A DNA stretch of 9,505 nt. Origin: an uncultured bacterium. Its GTDB lineage: Bacteria; Bacillota; Clostridia; Oscillospirales; Ruminococcaceae. Shown piece by piece: positions 1 to 5,856 of the stretch. The stretch's first letter is position 1. Each line of letters opens with the position of its first letter. The translations under genes and the position numbers were made by a program. Where the stretch lies: contig CAJMSD010000023.1 in assembly GCA_905215965.1 (NCBI GenBank), positions 1 to 9,505 on the forward strand, in the 5' to 3' direction. The notes beneath the pieces were generated by a model, which had not been told where the DNA came from, searched no databases, and saw nothing but the letters and a program-made list of their open reading frames with translations.

Positions 1-175
1 CCTCACGCCAAACGAAAAATTTAAACAAATTATTAATCAGAATTCTGTTGCATTTGCAAGTTGAATTCAGCAAAGAAAAAAGAAAAAACGAGACGGTTGC
101 TGTAACCATCTCGTTTTACTTATACCGCGACCTCTTCTTTTCAGTCGCAACCGAGCTGCTCTTCGTCGGCTTCTG
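1..175. other. Chromosomal flank, former downstream region of tRNA-Asp
   Basis: No gene is seen here. Read on the minus strand, the bases directly outside the left repeat continue the tRNA 3' end as G-CCA (around 173-176) and then lead into a strong hairpin with a T-rich tail. This is what would be expected after a tRNA-Asp before the element inserted. The stretch is AT-rich away from the tRNA remnant. An imperfect EcoRI-type GAATTC pair near 40-68 looks fortuitous. Confidence 0.6.
85..117 (-). terminator. Intrinsic terminator, probably original to tRNA-Asp
   Basis: The stem pairs AAAACGAGA (85-93) with TCTCGTTTT (109-117) and GGTT (95-98) with AACC (104-107), with one C/A mismatch and the loop GCTGT. 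On the minus strand the stem is followed by a T-rich run (complement of the A-rich 69-88 stretch), which fits leftward termination. The tRNA-Asp is the natural leftward gene, and it now lies more than 9 kb away beyond the element. A shorter T run on the plus side allows some rightward function. Confidence 0.75.
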
Positions 176-192
176 GCGGTGCGTACGGGACT
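176..192. repeat. Left attachment core repeat (tRNA-Asp 3' end copy)
   Basis: GCGGTGCGTACGGGACT matches the right copy at 9431-9447 in 16 of 17 positions; base 186 is C here and G at 9441. It duplicates the last part of the tRNA-Asp T-stem and acceptor stem. The copy here is followed on its chromosomal side by the complement of an encoded CCA. The mismatch would break the tRNA T-stem pairing if it belonged to the host tRNA, so it more likely came from the element. Confidence 0.82.
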
Positions 193-290
193 TTAACTTA
201 TATAATCAAGAAATCTCATAAAACCGCAATATATTGATAATAATCAAGTTATTACAAACCCACCATATTACTAAATATCATTAAATGCCT
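193..290. other. Left-end AT-rich attachment region
   Basis: This noncoding stretch lies between the core repeat and the integrase promoter. It holds a 9-bp direct repeat ATAATCAAG at 202-210 and 240-248, 38 bp apart, and a small palindrome TTGAT-AATA-ATCAA near 235-247. Such positions often bind an excisionase or a DNA-bending host protein, but no known consensus could be assigned. Confidence 0.35.
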
Positions 291-321
291 TTTGCTGTTT
301 CAATTATTGGGTGTATATTTG
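291..321 (+). promoter_or_regulatory. Integrase promoter, Bacteroides type
   Basis: TTTG at 291-294 and TATATTTG at 314-321 match the Bacteroides -33 (TTTG) and -7 (TAnnTTTG) boxes with a 19-bp spacer. Transcription would start near 328, shortly before the ATG at 349. The -7 box overlaps two TTGGGTGT arm-type sites (307-314 and 319-326), so bound integrase could block RNA polymerase; this autoregulation is inferred. Confidence 0.72.
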
Positions 322-346
322 GGTGTTGAATTTCAAACGCACCCAA
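307..346. promoter_or_regulatory. Left integrase arm-type sites
   Basis: TTGGGTGT occurs at 307-314 and 319-326, exactly 12 bp apart, followed by an inverted near-copy GCACCCAA at 339-346. The same two-direct-plus-one-inverted set, with the same 12-bp phasing, occurs at the right end (9359-9396). Short repeats found only at both ends of a tyrosine-recombinase element are the expected arm-type binding sites of the integrase N-terminal domain. Confidence 0.68.
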
Positions 347-348
347 TT

Positions 349-1635
349 ATGAATATCAAACGAAACATCATTTTTGCTTTGGAAAGCCGCAAGAAAAACG
401 GAGTGCCAATCGTGGAGAATGTCCCCATCCGTATGCGCGTGGTTTTCGCCAGCCACCGTATCGAGTTCACAACGGGTTACCGCATAGATGTCGCTAAATG
501 GGATGCCGACAAGCAGCGGGTAAAGAACGGATGTACCAACAAGCTGAAGCAAAGCGCATCGGAAATAAATGCGGACTTGCTGAAATACTACACCGAAATA
601 CAGAACATCTTCAAGGAGTTCGAGGTGCAGGGATTCATGCCCACTACCGAGCAGGTAAAGGATGCATTCAACAGGTTGCATGACGGGAAAAAGGAAGAGG
701 AGGAACAAGCCCCGGTGGTATTTCTTCCTTTGGAAGTATTTGATGAGTTCATTAAGGAGTGCGGCACGCAAAACGGCTGGTCTGATGCCACCTACGAGAA
801 ATTTGCCGCAGTAAGGAAGCACCTTGAAAAGTTTGACAAGGGACTGACTTTTGAATCGTTGGACGAACCCAAGCTGACAAAGTATGTGAATTTCCTGAAA
901 GACACAGAAGACATGCGGAACACATCCATCATGAAACAGGTCGCTTACCTGAAATGGTTCCTGCGCTGGTGTACCAAAAAAGGATATTGCATGAACAATG
1001 CCTATGAAGATTTCAACCCCAAATTGCGGAGCACCCCGAAAAAGGTGATATTCCTCACGTGGGACGAACTGAACCAACTTAAAAACTATCAGATACCTGA
1101 AACGAAGCAGTATTTGGAACGGGTGAGGGATGTCTTTCTGTTCTGTTGCTTCACCGGACTCCGGTATTCGGATGTGCATAACCTGAAGAAAAGCGACATC
1201 AGGGACGGATATATAGAAATCACCACCGTAAAGACCGCCGAAAGGCTTATCATCGAGCTGAACAACCACAGCAAGGCGATATTGGATAAATATAAAGATG
1301 TGGAGTTTGAGGGGCATAAGGCTCTCCCGGTCATCAGCAACCAAAAGATGAACGATTATTTGAAGGAATTGGGCGAGCTTGCCGAAATCAATGAGCCAGT
1401 AAGCGAAACTTATTATAAAGGGAGCAGACGCATAGACACCATTACGCCCAAATACGCATTACTGGGCACCCATGCCGGAAGAAGGACTTTTATCTGCAAT
1501 GCCTTGGCTCTCGGTATTCCGGCTCAGGTGGTCATGAAATGGACGGGACACAGCGACTACAAGGCGATGAAACCCTACATAGACATCGCCGATGATGTGA
1601 AAGCCAGTGCGATGAACAAATTCAACCAACTGTAA
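349..1635 (+). CDS. int: Tyrosine recombinase (integrase), NBU/IntDOT-like
   Basis: This 428-residue integrase should cut and rejoin the element and the tRNA-Asp site. Its layout fits Bacteroidales integrases: an N-terminal arm-binding region (about 1-105), a SAM-like core-binding domain (about 125-230), and a C-terminal catalytic domain (about 235-428). The catalytic set is complete: Arg272 (TGLRYSD), Lys295 (TVKTAER), His375 and Arg378 (THAGRR), His401 (TGHSD) and the nucleophile Tyr410 (KPYIDI). A longer reading frame could begin at 292, but that start lies inside the promoter and its first 19 residues are encoded by the arm-type sites, so ATG 349 is preferred. The gene is the first inside the left end and reads inward, as usual for NBU elements. 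No terminator follows it. Relation to IntN1/IntN2 is inferred from overall pattern; a tRNA-Asp target suggests a distinct subgroup. Confidence 0.93.
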   Translation: MNIKRNIIFALESRKKNGVPIVENVPIRMRVVFASHRIEFTTGYRIDVAKWDADKQRVKNGCTNKLKQSASEINADLLKYYTEIQNIFKEFEVQGFMPTTEQVKDAFNRLHDGKKEEEEQAPVVFLPLEVFDEFIKECGTQNGWSDATYEKFAAVRKHLEKFDKGLTFESLDEPKLTKYVNFLKDTEDMRNTSIMKQVAYLKWFLRWCTKKGYCMNNAYEDFNPKLRSTPKKVIFLTWDELNQLKNYQIPETKQYLERVRDVFLFCCFTGLRYSDVHNLKKSDIRDGYIEITTVKTAERLIIELNNHSKAILDKYKDVEFEGHKALPVISNQKMNDYLKELGELAEINEPVSETYYKGSRRIDTITPKYALLGTHAGRRTFICNALALGIPAQVVMKWTGHSDYKAMKPYIDIADDVKASAMNKFNQL

Positions 1636-1649
1636 AAACAATCAGCAAG

Positions 1650-1683
1650 TTTCATGGAAAACCTGTAATTGGGCTTACCTTTG
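1650..1683 (+). promoter_or_regulatory. Promoter of the nuclease cassette
   Basis: TACCTTTG at 1676-1683 is a perfect TAnnTTTG -7 box. The -33 region at the right distance is weaker (TTTC at 1650-1653). The predicted start near 1690 leaves a leader of about 15 nt before ATG 1705. An imperfect palindrome TTTCATGGAAA (1650-1660) overlaps the -33 side and could be an operator. Confidence 0.6.
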
Positions 1684-1704
1684 TAACTTTCAATACATAC
1701 AACA

Positions 1705-3000
1705 ATGAGCAACAACGATAACAATATAGAGAAAAGAAGTTTCGAGGCTTTTGTCAATGCCATCGGGTCAGAAATAGAGCAGGCGCAAGTCCGGCTCATC
1801 AGTGCAGCCAATGCGCAGATGCTGTTCCACTATTGGAAGATGGGCAATTACATATTGTACCACCAGAACCGACAAGGCTGGGGCGGTAAGGTCATCAAGA
1901 AACTGGCGCATGTGATACGGTTCAATTATCCCGAAAAGAAAGGGTATTCGGTCAGGAACTTGGCTTATATGTGCCAGTTCGCACGCTCCTATCCATTGGG
2001 CGCATTACGGAGTTTTATAGAAACCGATGCGAAATTACTTACTCCAAGTGTGCAGAAAATCACGGATGAACTTCAAAGCCTGAACAATATGACATTTACG
2101 CAAGAGCCTCTTGCGCAAATTCAATCCTCAGACAATAAGGAAATTGTAATTGTGCAAGAGGTTCTTGCACAAATTCAGGATGTAGTCCAAACAGTAGCCG
2201 CCGTTTATCAAGTACCGATTGAGGACATGGAAAAACTGTTCCTGGCATCACCTGTCGCAAGAATCAATTGGGCAAGCCATGTGATTCTGCTGAACAGTTC
2301 CCTTCCGTTAGGTGTCGATTACTGGTATATGAAGCAATCCGTGGAAATGGGCTGGAGCAGCAATGTCCTTAAAATGCAGATTGAAAGCAAATTGTACGAA
2401 AGGCAAATCAACAGCTGCAAGGTCAATAATTTTACCACCACGCTTCCTGCACCCCAAAGCGACCTTGCCAACTACCTGTTGAAAGACCCGTATATCTTTG
2501 ACTTGGCAGGAGCCAAAGAACGTGCGGACGAAAGGGACATAGAGGAACAACTGGTGAAGCACGTCACCCGTTATCTGCTGGAGATGGGCAGCGGATTCGC
2601 CTTTGTCGCAAGGCAGAAACATTTCCAGATTGGCGACAGCGATTTCTATGCCGACCTGATTCTGTACAACATAAAGCTCCATGCCTATGTGGTCGTGGAA
2701 CTGAAAGCGACCCCGTTCAAGCCGGAATATGCAGGACAGTTGAACTTCTACATCAATGTGGTGGATGACAAACTGAGGGGAGAGAATGACAACAAGACCA
2801 TCGGGCTGCTGTTGTGCAAGGGCAAGGATGAGATTGTCGCGCAATATGCACTGACAGGCTATGACCAGCCTATCGGCATCAGCGATTACCAGCTCAGCAA
2901 GGCTGTGCCGGAAAGCCTGAAATCGGCGTTGCCAAGCATTGAACAGGTGGAAGAAGAACTGACGATGCTTCTTGACAATGAAAGGAACAGACAAAAGTAG
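1705..3000 (+). CDS. YhcG/DUF1016 family PD-(D/E)XK nuclease-like protein
   Basis: This 431-residue protein has the two-part layout of the YhcG (DUF1016) family. The N-terminal domain, probably DNA-binding, appears as FHYWKMGNYI (41-50), GWGGKVIKKL (58-67) and KKGYSVRNLAYM (78-89), resuming at INWASHVILL (187-196) and WSSNVLKMQI (217-226). The C-terminal PD-(D/E)XK fold shows Glu280/281 (DIEEQLV), Asp317 (FYADLILYN), Glu332-x-Lys334 (VVELKA) and Gln345 (AGQLNFY), so the nuclease site looks intact. Residues 130-157 carry a repeated QExLAQIQ segment in the linker. The gene has its own promoter and is followed after 7 nt by an unknown gene, so the two form a cargo operon between integrase and excision/replication genes. 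The substrate and role are not established for the family; defence or DNA processing are possible. No signal peptide or membrane segment is seen, so it should be cytoplasmic. Confidence 0.88.
   Translation: MSNNDNNIEKRSFEAFVNAIGSEIEQAQVRLISAANAQMLFHYWKMGNYILYHQNRQGWGGKVIKKLAHVIRFNYPEKKGYSVRNLAYMCQFARSYPLGALRSFIETDAKLLTPSVQKITDELQSLNNMTFTQEPLAQIQSSDNKEIVIVQEVLAQIQDVVQTVAAVYQVPIEDMEKLFLASPVARINWASHVILLNSSLPLGVDYWYMKQSVEMGWSSNVLKMQIESKLYERQINSCKVNNFTTTLPAPQSDLANYLLKDPYIFDLAGAKERADERDIEEQLVKHVTRYLLEMGSGFAFVARQKHFQIGDSDFYADLILYNIKLHAYVVVELKATPFKPEYAGQLNFYINVVDDKLRGENDNKTIGLLLCKGKDEIVAQYALTGYDQPIGISDYQLSKAVPESLKSALPSIEQVEEELTMLLDNERNRQK
2100..2169. repeat. Duplicated palindromes inside the nuclease linker
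   Basis: Two related palindromes lie in frame within the DUF1016-like gene: GCAAGAG-C-CTCTTGC (2100-2114) and TGCAAGA-GGT-TCTTGCA (2153-2169). Each is followed by the same CAAATTCA tail, and they encode the repeated QEPLAQIQ and QEVLAQIQ segments. They appear to be a diverged local duplication in the interdomain linker. Confidence 0.55.
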
Positions 3001-3007
3001 AACGCTT

Positions 3008-4027
3008 ATGGCAGACAAGATACAGACGATGATTCCCCAATACGGGGAACTTAACAGAATATACAGGGACTATATAGACAATCGCGTTTTCTCTTTTGAC
3101 AGGCAAAAATTCATTTCCGATTTCTGTCAGGAATACAATGACATGAAGTCTTTTGAGGCTGCTATCCTTGAACTGGTGCTTGACAGGCAAAAAGAACAAT
3201 ACATCTTGATACTCAACAGCCTGAAAACCGAAATAGAAAAGAGCATACAGGCTTATGAGGTGTGCCCGTTGAGTGATAGTGCCGTAGAGCGTGCTTGCTA
3301 TCGACACATGGAAAGGTATTCCCTTGAAATTGAAGCCCAACTGGATGTAACAAGGAGCCTAAGCAAACCGCTGAATGAAGCCAACAACAGGTATGATTCC
3401 ATTGGCTACAGGGAACATACTGCCGAAGAGGAAAAACAGGCTGAAAAAGAATATGAACGCTGCAAGGCTGAATATGACAAGGAAAGAGCCAAACTGAATG
3501 AACTCTATGATCAGCAAAAGGCAGCAAGAAAAGAGGCATTCCAATATATGAAGAACCGTTGTGAGGACATGTACCGTCAAAGTTGCCTTTTTCTGGATAT
3601 ATTGAAGAAATACATTCCTGACGGGAAACGACAGGGCGAGCCGAGCAAGCCAATCAGTCAGCAGGAAACGGCGGATGAACAACAAGAGTATTTCAGCATG
3701 AAATTGCTTTCGCTCATTCATGAGGTATGTGTTGGAGAACAGTTCGAGGAAATTTCCGCACCGGACTTCTATGCCAATATGAACCTGCACCCTTGTAACT
3801 GCAAGCTGAAAATCAAACCGAGAGAGAAAATACGTGTATGCTATCTGATATTTCTGATGGGCGAGAAACTCCCCAAACAGGACAGGGACAAATGGAAAGC
3901 CGGGATACTGAAACTGCTGGATATTGATGACAGCTACTACAAGTCCAAGTACAAGGAGCCAGTTTCTGATTTCCCGAGTGACAGCAACCAGAATTTCGCC
4001 AAGGAAATGGAACATATATTCAGATAA
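3008..4027 (+). CDS. Unrecognised coiled-coil protein of nuclease cassette
   Basis: I do not recognise this 339-residue protein. It is hydrophilic, without signal peptide or membrane helices. A highly charged, probably coiled-coil stretch (about 125-190, rich in E, K, R, Q) separates an N-terminal helical part from a C-terminal part with several cysteines (CNCKLKIKPREKIRVCYLIF). It begins 7 nt after the nuclease gene stop and ends just before a strong terminator, so the two are probably co-transcribed and may form a functional pair. ATG 3008 is chosen because AAAAGTAGAAC precedes it (2993-3003), and the same 11-mer precedes the start at 4249. In-frame starts at 2972 (TTG) or 2978 (ATG) would overlap the nuclease gene. 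It could be a partner, a regulator, or an element gene corresponding to one of the unassigned NBU open reading frames. Confidence 0.8.
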   Translation: MADKIQTMIPQYGELNRIYRDYIDNRVFSFDRQKFISDFCQEYNDMKSFEAAILELVLDRQKEQYILILNSLKTEIEKSIQAYEVCPLSDSAVERACYRHMERYSLEIEAQLDVTRSLSKPLNEANNRYDSIGYREHTAEEEKQAEKEYERCKAEYDKERAKLNELYDQQKAARKEAFQYMKNRCEDMYRQSCLFLDILKKYIPDGKRQGEPSKPISQQETADEQQEYFSMKLLSLIHEVCVGEQFEEISAPDFYANMNLHPCNCKLKIKPREKIRVCYLIFLMGEKLPKQDRDKWKAGILKLLDIDDSYYKSKYKEPVSDFPSDSNQNFAKEMEHIFR

Positions 4028-4066
4028 TCCGCGATATATCCTGATTCTTTACGAAAGTTCCACTTT

Positions 4067-4104
4067 TACCACTCAAAGTAATTTTTGAGTGGTATTTTTA
4101 TTTT
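4067..4104 (+). terminator. Strong rho-independent terminator
   Basis: TACCACTCAAA (4067-4077) pairs perfectly with TTTGAGTGGTA (4084-4094) around a 6-nt loop, and a T-rich tail follows to 4104. It closes the nuclease/coiled-coil operon and insulates the next operon. Confidence 0.9.
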
Positions 4105-4173
4105 CTGATATTCAATAAGATACAGCGATATTCGACTTGCGCCTTCCCCATCCTTACCACCCGTAACCCTACC

Positions 4174-4181
4174 TAATTTTG
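4174..4181 (+). promoter_or_regulatory. Promoter -7 box of the HTH/ATPase operon
   Basis: TAATTTTG is a perfect TAnnTTTG box in the 220-bp noncoding gap after the terminator. No good TTTG -33 element sits 19 bp upstream, so the promoter may need an activator or be weak. The leader to ATG 4249 would be about 60 nt and has no clear riboswitch-like structure. Confidence 0.5.
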
Positions 4182-4248
4182 CATCGTTCGAGAACAGAAA
4201 TAACAGCCAGTGCGCAGAGCTGATTGTTGAATCAAAAAAAGTAGAACT

Positions 4249-4557
4249 ATGCAAAATCTACAAGAATTATTATCCAAACCCGTCTGGCAGATGACAGGCG
4301 AAGAGTTCATCATGTTAAGCAGGCACGCTTCCGGTCAGACAGAAGCGCAGCCGCAGCCCGTAACGGACACAAGCAGGAAATATGTGTACGGAATACCCGG
4401 CATAGCCAGACTGTTCGGATGCAGCCTGCCTACTGCCAACCGCATAAAGAAAAGCGGAAAGATAGACAAGGCTATCACCCAGATAGGGCGCAAGATTATC
4501 GTGGATGCGGAACTTGCCCTTGAACTGGCAGGGAAGAAAACAGGCGGACGCCAATAA
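4249..4557 (+). CDS. Small HTH protein, DUF3853/excisionase-like
   Basis: This 102-residue protein matches the DUF3853 pattern common on Bacteroidales mobile elements. Residues about 46-92 form an excisionase/MerR-type winged HTH: YGIPGIARLFGCSLPTANRI (47-66) is the helix-turn-helix, and QIGRKIIVDAELALELA (78-94) follows the wing. It is the first gene of an operon with the ATPase, 14 nt upstream. In NBU1, small genes at this position are known to be needed for excision, so a recombination directionality factor or operon regulator is the likely role; this is inferred. The start at 4249 is supported by the AAAAGTAGAAC leader motif (4237-4247) and the terminator upstream. Confidence 0.82.
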   Translation: MQNLQELLSKPVWQMTGEEFIMLSRHASGQTEAQPQPVTDTSRKYVYGIPGIARLFGCSLPTANRIKKSGKIDKAITQIGRKIIVDAELALELAGKKTGGRQ

Positions 4558-4571
4558 CGGGAGGAATCGCT

Positions 4572-5648
4572 ATGGACTATATGAAAGACATCCGGGAAAT
4601 ATCGGACGAACAGGCGGTAATCCTCTGGCAAGCCTCACGGCTGAGCCTGTCGGGAAAATACGAGAAAGCGCCCGAAATCCTCAACGTGAAAGGTTCCGTA
4701 ATCGGTACGTTGGGAAATTTCAGTGCATCCATCGGCAAAGCCAAAAGCAAGAAGACATTCAATGTGTCGGCTATCGTGGCTGCGGCATTGAAGAACGGTA
4801 CGGTGCTCAGGTATGCGGCTGAACTTCCCGAAGCCAAGCGGAAAGTGCTGTATGTCGATACGGAGCAAAGCCCCCACCACTGCCTGAATGTGATGGAACG
4901 CATCATGCGCATGGCAGGGCTGCCCGATGACAGGGACAACGAAAACCTTGAGTTCCTTGCCCTGCGGAAATATACGCCGGAGCAGCGCATAAGGATTGTC
5001 GAACAGGCAATCTACCATACGCCGAACCTTGGTCTGGTGGTGATAGACGGTATCCGTGACATGGTGTATGACATCAACAGCCCCAGCGAATCGACACGCA
5101 TCATATCGAAACTGATGCAGTGGACGGACGATAGGCAGATACATATCCATACGATACTCCACCAAAACAAGGGGGATGAGAACGCAAGGGGACATATCGG
5201 CACGGAACTGAACAACAAGGCTGAAACCGTCCTCCTTGTGGAAAAGGACAAGAGCAACGGGGACATCAGCAAGGTTTCCGCCATGCACATCCGTGCGATG
5301 GACTTCGAGCCGTTTGCCTTCCGCATCAATGACAGGGCATTGCCCGAACTGACGGAGGACTACCAGGCAGAAGCCAAAGCACCCGGCAGACCCCAAGGCG
5401 AGAAGTTTGATGCCTACAAGGACATTTCCGAGCAACAGCACCGGATAGCCTTGGAAGCCGCATTTTCGTTGCAGGACGAGTACGGGTATAAGGAACTTGG
5501 CAAGGCATTGAAAGAATCGTATGCTTTGGTGGGCGTTCCGTTGAGCGACAACAAGCTGGTCAAACTCATCACTGTGTTAAAGAGCAAGCGGATGATAGTG
5601 CAGGAAAACGGCAGGAAGTACAGGTACGAACCGGATTTCCACTATTAG
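4572..5648 (+). CDS. RepA-like RecA-fold ATPase (helicase-type)
   Basis: This 358-residue protein belongs to the AAA_25/RepA-like RecA-fold ATPases, a family including the RSF1010 RepA helicase. Visible motifs: a variant Walker A in SIGKAKSKKTF (53-63, SKKT in place of GKST), the conserved acidic strand VLYVDTEQS (92-100), Walker B LVVIDGIRD (155-163, Asp159) and the sensor-like ILHQNK (195-200). The C-terminal 90 residues look like a winged-helix end, including ELGKALKESYALVGVPLSDN. A good GGGAGGA ribosome site at 4559-4565, rare in Bacteroidales, lies 6 nt before ATG 4572. It follows the HTH gene and precedes a repeat block and a primase, so a replication-initiation or unwinding role is inferred. 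It corresponds in position to NBU1 orf3. Confidence 0.85.
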   Translation: MDYMKDIREISDEQAVILWQASRLSLSGKYEKAPEILNVKGSVIGTLGNFSASIGKAKSKKTFNVSAIVAAALKNGTVLRYAAELPEAKRKVLYVDTEQSPHHCLNVMERIMRMAGLPDDRDNENLEFLALRKYTPEQRIRIVEQAIYHTPNLGLVVIDGIRDMVYDINSPSESTRIISKLMQWTDDRQIHIHTILHQNKGDENARGHIGTELNNKAETVLLVEKDKSNGDISKVSAMHIRAMDFEPFAFRINDRALPELTEDYQAEAKAPGRPQGEKFDAYKDISEQQHRIALEAAFSLQDEYGYKELGKALKESYALVGVPLSDNKLVKLITVLKSKRMIVQENGRKYRYEPDFHY

Positions 5649-5658
5649 TCCAATCCTC

Positions 5659-5782
5659 GCAATCACTTCACTTTATTCTCAGGGTCTATATATTAGGATA
5701 AAGCGAAGTGGTTGCAGGGACATACCAAAACCGCTTCACTTTAAGCCGTATCCTATATATACGACAATAAAGTGAAGTGGTT
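5659..5782. repeat. Two paired inverted repeats, candidate origin
   Basis: Four copies of a unit close to AACCACTTCACTTTAT alternate in orientation: 5659-5676 (plus), 5698-5715 (minus), 5729-5745 (plus), 5768-5782 (minus). They form two large stem-loops, the first with an 18-bp stem and 2 imperfect positions (5659-5715), the second with a 15-bp stem and one G/T pair (5729-5782). Both loops carry CTATATAT. The block lies between the helicase-like gene and the primase, as in replicons whose helicase and primase act at adjacent hairpins (RSF1010 ssi sites are the model). It may be a replication origin or single-strand initiation site. Operators for the primase gene are an alternative. Confidence 0.7.
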
Positions 5783-5788
5783 ATACAG

Positions 5789-5815
5789 CCAGTAACCTAT
5801 ATGAAAAGGTACTGG
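5789..5815. other. Third hairpin before the primase gene
   Basis: CCAGTAACCT (5789-5798) pairs with AGGTACTGG (5807-5815), with one bulged A and a short AT-rich loop. It is unrelated in sequence to the paired repeats just upstream. No T run follows, so it is more likely a protein or primase recognition structure, or a leader RNA hairpin, than a terminator. Confidence 0.5.
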
Positions 5816-5856
5816 CGAAAAGAAAAACAAGCAATAACCGATAAAGACAATCATTT

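Noticed and set aside
40..68. Imperfect palindrome between two GAATTC sites
   Set aside because: The inner match is weak and it lies in AT-rich chromosomal flank; most likely chance.
292..348. Longer integrase with a start at 292
   Set aside because: The start codon lies in the -33 box and the extra residues are encoded by the promoter and arm-type repeats, so they would not be in the mRNA.
304..1344. Long minus-strand open frame of 346 codons
   Set aside because: It lies fully opposite the integrase, which has all catalytic residues; the antisense translation has no recognisable domain.
2972..3007. Upstream TTG/ATG starts for the coiled-coil gene
   Set aside because: They overlap the nuclease gene and lack the leader motif that precedes ATG 3008, though use of ATG 2978 cannot be excluded.
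2308..3018. Minus-strand open frame opposite the nuclease gene
   Set aside because: A mirror of the strongly coding PD-(D/E)XK domain, with no family resemblance of its own.
4505..4822. Plus-strand frame overlapping the HTH and ATPase genes
   Set aside because: Overlaps two well-supported genes and its translation has no recognisable content.
4635..5441. Minus-strand open frame of 268 codons
   Set aside because: Opposite the ATPase whose Walker-type motifs are clear; a codon-bias shadow.
5659..5782. CRISPR-like repeats
   Set aside because: The four copies alternate in orientation, spacers differ in role and are partly palindromic, and no cas genes are nearby; paired stem-loops explain them better.
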